From Lysinibacillus fusiformis (GTDB lineage: Bacteria; Bacillota; Bacilli; Bacillales_A; Planococcaceae), in NCBI RefSeq assembly GCF_003049525.1, contig NZ_PYWL01000002.1:620001-684000 (forward strand): a DNA stretch of 64,000 nt, given 5' to 3'. A model generated the notes under the pieces. It saw only the letters and a list, made by a program, of their open reading frames with translations, was not told where the DNA came from and searched no databases. How positions within the stretch are numbered: position 1 is the first letter of the stretch; each line of letters begins with the position of its first letter. This document shows positions 34,197-42,786 of the stretch, in pieces. The position numbers were made by a program, and so were the translations under genes.

Positions 34197-34972
34197 ATAC
34201 GATTGTAACAACAGCGGGCAGACCAGACGATGAATCGATGGCGCTCGCTGCTTTTGCGTGTCAAACATTAGGGGCTGCATTTGAGCCGAGGAAAAAGCGC
34301 TCTGTTCGGAAGATGTCACAGGCGTTTCAGGCAAATATTATAGTGGCGGGGAAAAATCGCTATGATTATTATGCTTTTGGGGCAGAGGAGCCGTTTTTCT
34401 TCCATCCTAATTCTGCAGCATTTCGCTTAAAACGGATTGCTCGAGGTGAGGCAGAGCCATTTTTAGAAGCCGCACAGCTACAGCTAGGAGATACAGTGCT
34501 AGATTGTACGCTTGGACTAGCGGCCGATGCGATGTTAGCCGCTTATACTGTTGGGGAAAAGGGGCGTATTGTAGGCCTAGAAGCAAATCCAAATGTCGCC
34601 CTTATTGTCGGGCAGGGAATGCAAAATTATGATACAACAGAGCTACCGTTAACGGCTTGTATGCGACAAATTAAGGTCGTTCAGTCCGAGGCAGTTCGTT
34701 ATTTAAAAACATTGCCAGCGAATGCGTTTGATGTCGTTTATATGGATCCAATGTTCGAGGAAACTATTGAAGAGTCCAATAATTTCGAGGCATTGCGCTT
34801 AGCGGGTGAGCATGTTACTTTAACCGATGAATGGGTGCAAGAAGCGAAGAGGGTCGCGAAAAAGCGTGTAGTGCTGAAGGCTCATTTTAGATCAGAATGG
34901 TTTACGAAGTATCATTTTCAGCAATATGAGCGAGTGACAGCTAAGTTTCATTATGGTGTTCTCGAAGTATAG
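34184..34972 (+). CDS. ypiP: Class I SAM-dependent methyltransferase (YpiP-like)
   Basis: The 262-residue protein has an N-terminal region of about 90 residues and a Rossmann methyltransferase domain: motif I VLDCTLGLAADAMLAAY (about 105-121), acidic motif II GLEANPNV, and VVYMDPMFEE as motif IV. It resembles the RsmJ/YpiP group, which suggests a nucleic-acid (rRNA) substrate, but this is inference. ATG at 34184 overlaps brxA by 13 bases, so translation is probably coupled. Confidence 0.82.
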   Translation: MRAINTIVTTAGRPDDESMALAAFACQTLGAAFEPRKKRSVRKMSQAFQANIIVAGKNRYDYYAFGAEEPFFFHPNSAAFRLKRIARGEAEPFLEAAQLQLGDTVLDCTLGLAADAMLAAYTVGEKGRIVGLEANPNVALIVGQGMQNYDTTELPLTACMRQIKVVQSEAVRYLKTLPANAFDVVYMDPMFEETIEESNNFEALRLAGEHVTLTDEWVQEAKRVAKKRVVLKAHFRSEWFTKYHFQQYERVTAKFHYGVLEV

Positions 34973-35036
34973 GGGCTTGTTTTAAGACAGGCCTCTATTT
35001 AATTATAGGGAAATAATAAGGAGGCTCCAAATCCAT

Positions 35037-35597
35037 ATGACGAATAGCGAAATTAGAACCCCTTTTGAACTAGATTTATTAGCCAAAGCACAATCATTGA
35101 AAGCTACAAAACCTCCGAGTCCGTGGGAGCATGAAACGATAATTTCTGCCAATGGTGTACTAGCCTGTGGTTGGGATCAAGATGAAAATATCATTCTCAT
35201 AAGTGGGTCGGGCTATAGTATCACTGAACCGATAACGGGTCTTTGTCTTCATCGTGAACGAGATGCGGAATGGACGGAGGACTGTGTCAGTGAGGACCGC
35301 TTAACCTTTCACTATCCGTTATCAAAGAAACCTACCTCCATTTTTGGCTTGGAAGCGGGGGATGGGATACATGTGACATTAGATGGCTGGCAGGTTGAAG
35401 TCATTTACCCATGGTGGCCACGGGCAACAGTAGTCCTCGATTATCTATTTACACCCCGTTATAGCTATTTAAGTAATGCTACAGCTATTGATATACAGCG
35501 TTTGGATGGTGCTATAAAATGTGGATTTTCTCCTTCTGGTAAACATTTAATGATGATGGGATCAGGTGGTGCCTTAATCTATTCGAGAAAAGAATGA
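35037..35597 (+). CDS. Hypothetical beta-rich protein
   Basis: The 186-residue soluble protein starts at ATG 35037 after AAGGAGGC. It has two Gly-rich repeats that look like blades of a beta structure (ISANGVLACGWDQDENIILISG near residue 36 and CGFSPSGKHLMMMGSGGALIYS at the C-terminus), with DGWQVEVIYPWWPRATVVLDYL between them. No family name is recognised. It lies 64 bases after ypiP and may be a separate unit. Confidence 0.6.
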   Translation: MTNSEIRTPFELDLLAKAQSLKATKPPSPWEHETIISANGVLACGWDQDENIILISGSGYSITEPITGLCLHRERDAEWTEDCVSEDRLTFHYPLSKKPTSIFGLEAGDGIHVTLDGWQVEVIYPWWPRATVVLDYLFTPRYSYLSNATAIDIQRLDGAIKCGFSPSGKHLMMMGSGGALIYSRKE

Positions 35598-35670
35598 CAT
35601 TCCATTTGGTAACTCTATTTATTTTTGAACGATAATTTGGTTGGTGTTTGAGAGATTTTATAATTAGTTC

Positions 35671-35699
35671 TTTACATTTTTAATGTAGAGTGCTATAAT
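35671..35699 (+). promoter_or_regulatory. Strong sigma-A-type promoter with no obvious gene
   Basis: TTTACA at 35671-35676, exactly 17 bases, then TATAAT at 35694-35699. The first good coding region downstream starts at 36170, 460 bases away. Confidence 0.65.
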
Positions 35700-36169
35700 T
35701 GAAGATGTGCTATTTTAGGTGGCATATTTCAGTAATCTGGCATTCTGCTTTTTGTTTTTGTAGATACTTATTCACACTGGCGCATGCTTTGGGGCTGCAA
35801 GGACGCAAAAGATGGTAGGGTTTGCGTTGCTTAAGTTAGAGAGCACACAGTGGAATTTTACCGCGGTGATGAAACAACTATTGTTTCAAGATAATATTCC
35901 CCAGATGATTGGGTTGAGACTTTTACAATTTACGAAAATGTTACCTATAAATACTAAAGGGGTAGTTTCGCATGAGCGAGGCTGCCCCTTGTCTAATTGT
36001 TGGACGCTGTCGCATGAGTTGCTGGCAGTTTTTTTGTTGCCAAAATTATGCTGGTATACATTACCGTTTACTATGCTAGTAAAATAAGTAATAATAAAAG
36101 CAAGAATTTTAGTAAAAGTCTAAATTCTATAGTTAAAAATCTGAAAAATCAAAAAGGTGAGGGAAGTTT
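35700..36169 (+). other. Structured leader or non-coding transcript, possibly with a decayed gene
   Basis: Contains ACGCAAA/TTTGCGT pairing (about 35802-35826), a frame remnant reading VEFYRGDETTIVSR then a stop and WVETFTIYENVTYKY (about 35848-35955), and a very strong hairpin at 35957-35990 (GGGGTAG against CTGCCCC with further pairs). A second T-rich stop (CAG then seven T) lies near 36030. A frame at 35812-36087 spans these structures and is not believed. Confidence 0.4.
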
Positions 36170-36961
36170 ATGGAGAAAATCAATACAATAACAGCAGATG
36201 TAATTACGCAATTAACAAAAATAGCAGAAATGAAGAAAGTAAGCATTGAGCAACTAGTAGCATTTTATTGTCAGGAAAGACTTCTCTACCGTTTATCAAC
36301 ATCATCCCATTATGATCAATTTTACATAGAAGGGGATCTTTTCTTCTTTACATTAGCTGAAGGAGTAGGGATGCCACCGAATGAACTAACACTCACAGCA
36401 CGAAAAAGCGCGTATCAACACGACATAGTCCAACAGGCATTTACAGAAATTTGTTCGTTCGAAATACAGGAGGACGGCGTTCAATTTTTAGAAAATGACA
36501 TCGAAAGTATAATAACGGATACGAGTATTCAATTAAAAATACCAGCAACATTGGACACAATCACTACATACATAGAAGTTAAAATAACCTTTATAGAAAA
36601 TCGAATAGCACCAACGACCTATACTTTCCCGTCGATGCTAGACTTGAAGCCAGCGGAGCTCTCTACCTCTTCAGTCGAATTTGTAGTTGCCCAAGCCTTG
36701 CTTGACATTTTCCAATATCCCTCTATGACTTCAAAAATAGTAGAAGATATTGAGAGGGTATTACAAACACAAAACATAGAGGGTCGTAAATTACAGGCTT
36801 ATCTTGAGGAATTGTCTGACCAACGTCACCTGACATGGGAGTCAACGCCTATACTAGAAAAAGGAATTGTTAAACAATTTTTCAACCCAATATATGAAGT
36901 CCTATTGGCAGATGAAGAGTTTTTTAAACAGTGGAATGGTACGGAGCAAGCTTGGCAATAA
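36170..36961 (+). CDS. AbiEii-type nucleotidyltransferase family protein, diverged active site
   Basis: The 263-residue protein follows the AbiEii/AbiGii toxin layout: an N-terminal helix, ERLLYRLSTSSHYDQFYIEG (residues 36-55, matching the family ERFLYRLS-x-drFvLKGG block) and FPSMLDLKPAELSTSSVEFVVAQALL (about 153-178, matching the yPtLLd...ViAEKL block). However, KGG is replaced by EGD and the expected RDxD metal motif is absent, so nucleotidyl transfer is doubtful. No AbiEi antitoxin gene is adjacent. ATG follows GGTGAGGGAAG. A terminator follows. Confidence 0.65.
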   Translation: MEKINTITADVITQLTKIAEMKKVSIEQLVAFYCQERLLYRLSTSSHYDQFYIEGDLFFFTLAEGVGMPPNELTLTARKSAYQHDIVQQAFTEICSFEIQEDGVQFLENDIESIITDTSIQLKIPATLDTITTYIEVKITFIENRIAPTTYTFPSMLDLKPAELSTSSVEFVVAQALLDIFQYPSMTSKIVEDIERVLQTQNIEGRKLQAYLEELSDQRHLTWESTPILEKGIVKQFFNPIYEVLLADEEFFKQWNGTEQAWQ

Positions 36962-36966
36962 CGATA

Positions 36967-37004
36967 GAAACCCTGCGAACAATAAAAAGTTCGCGGGGTT
37001 TTTC
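36967..37004 (+). terminator. Rho-independent terminator of the AbiEii-like gene
   Basis: AAACCCTGCGAAC pairs with GTTCGCGGGGTTT around an A-rich loop, then T residues. Confidence 0.88.
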
Positions 37005-37547
37005 ATAATTTGATTTCGTATAACTGGAAAAGGGAGATGATCAAAACGCATTTTGCTGGGGAGCAGTCGTTGCGCTATCTTATCGCTAGTTGTACAAAAG
37101 ACGTGCATAGAGCACTTTCAACAAATTATGTGTAAAAATCATTAAAAAGAGCTTTTTGCCATGAGAAAATATATGAATCTGTACTAAGTCCCGCTTGAAA
37201 AACTACTATAGAAATATGATAATTTGTCGGTAGCATCAGGAAAAATTTCAGGTGCTACCTTTTTTATAGGTTCGCGGATGACTATTCTCGTAGGTTTCTT
37301 GTTTTGAGAGTAGTTGAAGTGGTCGTGTGAATGAAGCATTTTAGGGTTTTAAGTTACGGATTATTACTGACAGTCCGCTTTACATTAGATGCTATACAAA
37401 AATCTATTAATTTTGAATGTTAATTTGCTAATCATTAACATTATTCAGTATTACTCTTTTTTTTTCTATAGTATAGTGAAAATGTATGTATTTCTATAAT
37501 GATACATAGAGAAAAGCGGCAAATCACGTAAAGGAGGGCGTTTATAT
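37005..37547. other. Intergenic region with an orphan terminator and an inverted repeat
   Basis: No ORF is supported. GGTAGCA pairs with TGCTACC and is followed by six T at 37229-37265, a terminator on the plus strand with no gene before it. AATGTTAAT (37416-37424) is inverted as ATTAACATT (37434-37442), about 105 bases before the surface protein gene, an operator candidate. Confidence 0.5.
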
Positions 37548-40500
37548 TTGAAAAAAATAAGTAACATCTTCATGATTTTATTATTATTTAGTTTATCTTG
37601 GGTGGATATATCTGCCAATGCAAATGATACAAACGATGATGATTTTGTTGTGACACCTATTGATTCGGATGTCATGATAACTGACTATACAGGACAAGCG
37701 GAAGATATAGTCATTCCAGAAACAATTAATGGTCTTCGATCTGCATCGGCTGCTGATACGCTTGACCAAACATCCGGAGCGGGGGACCCGGGTGGAATCT
37801 TTCGAGCGCACGGAAAAGGTCAAAGCTTTACGGCAGGCTTGTCCGGTTATTTGAATAAAATTGATCTGTATATGGTAGATTACGGAAGCTCAGGTATTGT
37901 TTTTACACTTAGTATTTATGATGGTGAAAGTGTTTCCGGAGCTGCTTTGGCAACTGCGACATTTAGGAGCATTGATATCCCTTACAATCCAGGGGGCTGG
38001 GTGAGCGTATTTTTCGATCAGCCTACGCAGGTACAAGCGGGACAGCAATATACGATGCTGTTAACTTCCTCAATCGGCGATACGCCGCAAACGGCTTGGA
38101 AGGTTTATACTTCCAACGTATATGGAGGGGGACAAGCCTATACGGAAAACAATTGGACAAATTATGACTTCGGCTTTAACACCTATGTCGGACAATCACC
38201 AAGGGATTATACAACTACGCTCGCAGTGTCTCCTTTGAATGGTACATACGGCCAAACGGTAGTTATTTCGGCAATGCTGACAACACCTGATGGGCCTATC
38301 GTAGGAAAGAGAATTAATGTCTCCATTAATGGAAGTTCCATAGGTTTTATTACAACCAATTCAGCAGGTATTGGTTCCGGCTCCTATTCACTTAGACAAG
38401 CTGCGGGAAGCTATGAATTGAAAGTATCGACAGAAGCTTCGTATCCTTACCCTGCGGCAGAACAGACAACAACACTTACGGTCAACAAAGCCCCGCTTAC
38501 TGTAACGCCTAACAATGTGACGAGACAATATGGAACAACTAATAACAATTTCACACTGAACTATAACGGCCTGATGGCATGGGACACAGCTGCTTCGATC
38601 GGGCAACCAGTGTATTCGACAGCAGCTGTTACTTCAAGCCCAATCGGCATTTATAATATAACAGCCAGTGGTTTGGCATCAACGAAGTACACAATCACTT
38701 ATTCGCCAGGAACTTTAACTGTAATACCAGCGTCTTTAACCGTCATGGTTGCCAATCAATCCCGGGCATATGGACAAAGCAATCCGTCTTTGAGTGGTTC
38801 AATTACTGGAATTGTGAATGGAGATGAAATTCTAGCGTCCTATTCGACAGCAGCAACCGAATCAAGCCCAGTGGGATCGTATACAATCATTCCGTCCTTA
38901 GCTGATCCCGAAGGCAAGCTGAATAATTACCAAGTTGTTATTGAGGAGGGAGTGCTAACAGTTAAGAAAGCTGAGCTTCATGTTGCATCGGATTCGATAT
39001 CACGCTGGGCAGGTAAAGCAAATCCTCCATTCACTGGCAATCTTACAGGCGCAGTTGCCGATGACTCCATTACGGCAAAGTATGATTCACTAGCGAGGGA
39101 AGATAGCGCTGAAGGTGTTTATGATATTACTGCACAGCTTCTTGATCCATTGAACCGTTTATCCAATTACGAGGTTATAAAAGACTTAGGCCAGCTAACC
39201 GTTTATGCTGCTCCAAAGCCAGTGTTCGCCATAGGAGAAACGTCCAATGCAGTGAAGTCAAATGTTGGGTTACCAAGTGCAGATGATGCAGGGCGTCCGA
39301 TTCGCTGGACGTCTTCGGACAACAGCTTACTTAATGCAACAACCGGAGCCGTGCAGCGGCCGGCTTACCCAGCTGGCGACTCAGCCATAACGCTAGAGGC
39401 AGAGGTTGATGCGAATCAGACGACTTATAAAATCCGATATAACCTAACGATTTTAGCTACCGATATGATGGATAAAGAGGCAGTGGCTCGAGACATAAAG
39501 CTACTTGCGATTGGTTACACAGCTGGTGATGACGAAAAGCACGTACGAAATCGGTTGAGTCTTCCAGCTACAGGGAAGAATGGTTCTTCCATTACATGGA
39601 CTTCTAGTCGGGCAGAACTGATTAATCCTGCTGACGGTTCAGTTTCTCAGCCATCATCTGGAAACCAAACAGTTACCCTCACAGCTACGGTAACAAAAGG
39701 GCTGGAATCAGAGAGTCGACAGTTTCATTTGATTGTTTTAAGGAATAATACAAATGTTGAGGAGCCGAAAGAACCTATTAAAGAACCAATTAAGGAACCT
39801 ACTAAGGAATCTGAACAGCTACAATCGGAATTTCACATTGATTTCATTGACCAAAATAATCAAAAGGAAAGAATGAACCTTACCCAGTCTCAAGTGAAAT
39901 CTGGCTTTATTGAGCTCGATAAGAAGACAGCAAAGGGATATTTCGAGGTGAGCGGAGAAACGGCACACAAATTACTCAAGTTGAATCCTTCGTTTGCGTT
40001 TCAAATAACAGCGGCCGGTGGGATAATGAAACTGCCTGTCTCTGAATTGATTGCTTCTGCAAAGAACCAATTTGTAGGGAAAAATAGCGATAAAATCAAC
40101 TTTTCAATTTACGTTGGAGAGACGGAAGCTCCAGTTAATTTATTAAATGATCTAAAATCTCGAGATGCAAAATTATTGTCTGGCCCTATTCAATTTGAAA
40201 TTATTATGAGTATTGGAGACGAAGCCGGTATTGCTATCAAACAATTAGGTAGTAAGGTTGAAAGACGCATTGTCGTTTCCGAGAACCCTCCAGATACGAT
40301 TGTAACGGTATGGAACGAGCAGCTTAAGCAACAGAAATATGTTCCGGTCCGTTATGAAAATATCGGAGGCCAAGTCTATGCGTTGCTTCCCGTCAGCAGT
40401 GATGGCTTGTACTTAAATATTGGTAACCAACAAACTTTTGCTGATATGAAAAGACATTGGGCCAAAAAAGAAGCGGAAAAGTTGGCTTCAATGCTTATCT

Positions 40501-40985
40501 TTGAGGGAAAAGGACAGGGAATCTTTGACCCGAATGCCCACTTAACGCGTGCGGAGACAGCAGCACTATTGGTCAGGGCAATAGGCATCCCAGAGCCGGC
40601 GCATCCTGCAGCATTATCTGATATTTCTGGTCAATGGTATGAAGAGGAGGTTTCCTCTGCAATAGAAGCCGGATTTGTGAATGGGTATGAGGACGGTAGT
40701 TTCCGACCGAATGAATATGTTTCAAGGGAAGAACTTGCGGTCATCCTTTCGAGAGTACTTGAATACGGTAGCAGCACTTCTTCAAATGCTTCTGTAAACT
40801 ATTCGATATCTCTCAATGATTCAAAAGAAGTATCCAATTGGGCTACTGAGGCAGTGCAAAAAATCATTTCCAACGGTATTATGATAGGTGATAATGAAGG
40901 TGATTTTAAACCACATCAAACTGCAACCCGTGCTGAAATGGCAATAATAATGAACCGTCTTCTTAACAAGCTAGGATATATGTAA
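37548..40985 (+). CDS. Secreted SLH-anchored surface protein with MBG and Ig-like repeats
   Basis: The 1145-residue protein has a signal peptide (about 1-24), an N-terminal region with a carbohydrate-module-like jelly-roll pattern (about 65-220), three MBG-type repeats (about 309-390, 394-470, 474-550, each with a RxYGxxNPxFxGxxxG-like start), two degenerate Ig-like repeats (about 554-720, with WTSS motifs), a KEPIKEPTKE linker (about 737-755) and three C-terminal SLH domains (about 962-1145, FADMKRHWAKKEAEKLASM as the first). SLH domains bind pyruvylated secondary wall polymer. TTG start at 37548 follows AAAGGAGGG. The ligand is unknown; the composition is more GC-rich than its neighbours. 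Confidence 0.88.
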   Translation: MKKISNIFMILLLFSLSWVDISANANDTNDDDFVVTPIDSDVMITDYTGQAEDIVIPETINGLRSASAADTLDQTSGAGDPGGIFRAHGKGQSFTAGLSGYLNKIDLYMVDYGSSGIVFTLSIYDGESVSGAALATATFRSIDIPYNPGGWVSVFFDQPTQVQAGQQYTMLLTSSIGDTPQTAWKVYTSNVYGGGQAYTENNWTNYDFGFNTYVGQSPRDYTTTLAVSPLNGTYGQTVVISAMLTTPDGPIVGKRINVSINGSSIGFITTNSAGIGSGSYSLRQAAGSYELKVSTEASYPYPAAEQTTTLTVNKAPLTVTPNNVTRQYGTTNNNFTLNYNGLMAWDTAASIGQPVYSTAAVTSSPIGIYNITASGLASTKYTITYSPGTLTVIPASLTVMVANQSRAYGQSNPSLSGSITGIVNGDEILASYSTAATESSPVGSYTIIPSLADPEGKLNNYQVVIEEGVLTVKKAELHVASDSISRWAGKANPPFTGNLTGAVADDSITAKYDSLAREDSAEGVYDITAQLLDPLNRLSNYEVIKDLGQLTVYAAPKPVFAIGETSNAVKSNVGLPSADDAGRPIRWTSSDNSLLNATTGAVQRPAYPAGDSAITLEAEVDANQTTYKIRYNLTILATDMMDKEAVARDIKLLAIGYTAGDDEKHVRNRLSLPATGKNGSSITWTSSRAELINPADGSVSQPSSGNQTVTLTATVTKGLESESRQFHLIVLRNNTNVEEPKEPIKEPIKEPTKESEQLQSEFHIDFIDQNNQKERMNLTQSQVKSGFIELDKKTAKGYFEVSGETAHKLLKLNPSFAFQITAAGGIMKLPVSELIASAKNQFVGKNSDKINFSIYVGETEAPVNLLNDLKSRDAKLLSGPIQFEIIMSIGDEAGIAIKQLGSKVERRIVVSENPPDTIVTVWNEQLKQQKYVPVRYENIGGQVYALLPVSSDGLYLNIGNQQTFADMKRHWAKKEAEKLASMLIFEGKGQGIFDPNAHLTRAETAALLVRAIGIPEPAHPAALSDISGQWYEEEVSSAIEAGFVNGYEDGSFRPNEYVSREELAVILSRVLEYGSSTSSNASVNYSISLNDSKEVSNWATEAVQKIISNGIMIGDNEGDFKPHQTATRAEMAIIMNRLLNKLGYM

Positions 40986-41060
40986 ACACGCCGTTGGAGC
41001 GTCATTTAACAGTTGTCAATTATACTTAGTAAGACATTTGAACATAAGTAGATTTGGTTT

Positions 41061-41104
41061 AAAAGAGCATCATTCCTGAAAAAGAATGATGCTCTTTAAT
41101 TTTG
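41061..41104 (+). terminator. Rho-independent terminator of the SLH protein gene
   Basis: AAAGAGCATCATTC pairs with GAATGATGCTCTTT, then an AT-rich tail. Confidence 0.88.
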
Positions 41105-41329
41105 AATGAGAATATTTGAGTCTTATAGGCAACTCTTTTTTCTTTATCGAATTATCAGTGCAGGGTGATTGATTTGGTGTTAAATTACATTTCTTGAAAC
41201 TCATTTCATCCAGATTCGTTCTATAAAATGGATCATAAAAAAGGATAAACCATATATTTTTGGGAATTTCATTGAAATACCTACTCTAATAGATTGTTCC
41301 TGCTAAATAATACATGAGGTGAGTGATTA
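41105..41329. other. Intergenic region, nothing recognised
   Basis: AT-rich sequence with no ORF or clear structure; it should contain the promoter of the phosphatase gene. Confidence 0.4.
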
Positions 41330-41908
41330 GTGGCATTTGTTAAGGGGAAAACGACGTTTATTTATATGGTGAGGCACGGTGAATCTCCGTATGAGGGAAT
41401 TGACCGAACAAGAGGGTTAACTGTGAACGGCCAATTAAGTGCTCAAAGTATAGCTGATGTGTTAAGGGGTGAGGGAATTGATACTATAATATCCAGTCCA
41501 TATACTCGGTCCATTTTAACTGTTGAGCCATTAGCTAAACAACTGAGTCAAGAAGTTATCGTTTGTGAAGAATTAAAAGAGCGAATTTTTTCATCAGAAG
41601 AAAAGCGATTACCTGATAATGAGTTATTTCCGCTATTAGAGAAATCCTTCTTGGACCCCAATTTAGCATTAGAGGGTGGAGAATCGAATAACGAGTGTCA
41701 AAAAAGAGCTGTTAAAGTTTTAAAAGAGCTATTAAATACCTATGAGGGGCAAAAAGTAGTAATAGGAACTCACGCATTAGTCATGACCTTGATGATGGGA
41801 TACTATCATGAAGCGTACAATTTAGATTTTTTGCTACAAACAACCAAGCCCGATATATACAAAATGGAATTTAACCGACAGGAATTAGTAGGGGTGAAGA
41901 GGCTCTAA
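41330..41908 (+). CDS. Histidine phosphatase family protein (phosphoglycerate mutase-like)
   Basis: The 192-residue protein has the catalytic RHGES motif at residues 15-19, the SSPYTRSILTVEPLA segment with the second Arg, acidic EGGES near residue 122 and the second His in VIGTHALVMTLMM. It should be a broad-specificity phosphomonoesterase. GTG start at 41330 follows GAGGTGAG. Monocistronic with terminators on both sides. Confidence 0.88.
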   Translation: MAFVKGKTTFIYMVRHGESPYEGIDRTRGLTVNGQLSAQSIADVLRGEGIDTIISSPYTRSILTVEPLAKQLSQEVIVCEELKERIFSSEEKRLPDNELFPLLEKSFLDPNLALEGGESNNECQKRAVKVLKELLNTYEGQKVVIGTHALVMTLMMGYYHEAYNLDFLLQTTKPDIYKMEFNRQELVGVKRL

Positions 41909-41968
41909 GAATGTAGTAAGGACGGTTAATACATGTTTCCTTAGGTAATGGACCAAATTAGATGAAGC

Positions 41969-42012
41969 AAAAAAAAGTCGGTATCCTGAGCGCACAGGAA
42001 ACTGACTTTTTT
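41969..42012. terminator. Bidirectional terminator between convergent genes
   Basis: AAAAAAGTCGGTATCCTG pairs with CAGGAAACTGACTTTTTT, with one or two mismatches. It serves the phosphatase gene and the convergent Crp-like gene. Confidence 0.85.
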
Positions 42013-42060
42013 ATGTGCTGGAATAATCTACTGTTGCCAAATGAAAACAAATCGAAAACT

Positions 42061-42693
42061 TTATAAAAAATGATTAAGGTGTTTTTCTAGTTCTTCTAAT
42101 GAATGAATAGAGAATTTTTTATTTTTATAATGTATAAGGCCCTCATTGATGCACTGACTGATTGAACGATTTAGGCTTCTAATAGGGGCACAGACCTCGC
42201 TTGATAAAATTTGCTTTGTAAGATGGTCTAAATCACCGATTTTATAGTGATTATGTATGCTTAATAAAATACGGTCTTTAACAGTTAGCAATGATAATTT
42301 TGCTGTAGTATCTGAGCTTAATGTTAACTTGGAGGCAAGTTGTTTCACGATATAAACATTAAAATTAAAATCGATTTTCATCCATTCATACACCTTTGTT
42401 TTATGGATAGCTATCGTTTCACAATTTTGTTTCGCGATTACACCGAGTGTTTTCATCTTTTCATTAAAAATTTCTATTTCCCCAAAACAACTATATGCAT
42501 CATAAATATAAAGCGACAGCATCGCTCCCTCATAGGATTGTCTATACACTTCTGCCGTTCCTGTAGTTAGGATATAAAGATAATTATTTTGTTCATGCGG
42601 GTGAATGATAGGGCTGCCTTTTGTATGTTTTCTATAAATAAATTCTTTCTTAATAGGCGCTGGTGCATCATTCACAATAGCTTGAAAATCCAT
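42061..42693 (-). CDS. Crp/Fnr-family transcriptional regulator
   Basis: The 210-residue protein has an N-terminal cyclic-nucleotide-binding-like beta barrel (residues about 20-115, with HPHEQNNYLYILTTGTAEVYRQSYEG and CFGEIEIFN) and a C-terminal winged helix (about 145-210, SSEVCAPIRSLNRSISQCINEGLI). The cNMP phosphate-binding signature is incomplete, so it may sense something else. Divergent from the nucleoside hydrolase-ribokinase operon with a palindrome between them, so it probably regulates that operon. Start ATG at 42693; ribosome site AGATGGTGAAC. Confidence 0.82.
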   Translation of the reverse strand: MDFQAIVNDAPAPIKKEFIYRKHTKGSPIIHPHEQNNYLYILTTGTAEVYRQSYEGAMLSLYIYDAYSCFGEIEIFNEKMKTLGVIAKQNCETIAIHKTKVYEWMKIDFNFNVYIVKQLASKLTLSSDTTAKLSLLTVKDRILLSIHNHYKIGDLDHLTKQILSSEVCAPIRSLNRSISQCINEGLIHYKNKKFSIHSLEELEKHLNHFL

Positions 42694-42716
42694 ATGTTCA
42701 CCATCTTTTTAGTTTT

Positions 42717-42728
42717 GGTCATTTGACC
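42717..42728. promoter_or_regulatory. Palindromic operator between the Crp-like and nucleoside hydrolase genes
   Basis: GGTCA-TT-TGACC is a perfect inverted repeat in the 93-base divergent intergenic region. TATAAT at 42752-42757 could be the -10 box of the hydrolase operon. Confidence 0.5.
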
Positions 42729-42786
42729 TATTTTCATTGTAGATTGAATTATATAATCAGAGCAAATATGAATGGGAGGTCTTGTT

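Noticed and set aside
35860..35880. ACCGCGG near GTGG, resembling the T-box element
   Set aside because: The spacing and flanking T-box features (specifier stem, AG bulge, downstream aminoacyl-tRNA or amino acid gene) are missing.
35812..36087. 91-codon plus-strand frame
   Set aside because: It spans a very strong hairpin at 35957-35990 and a T-rich stop, has no ribosome site and no coherent domain.
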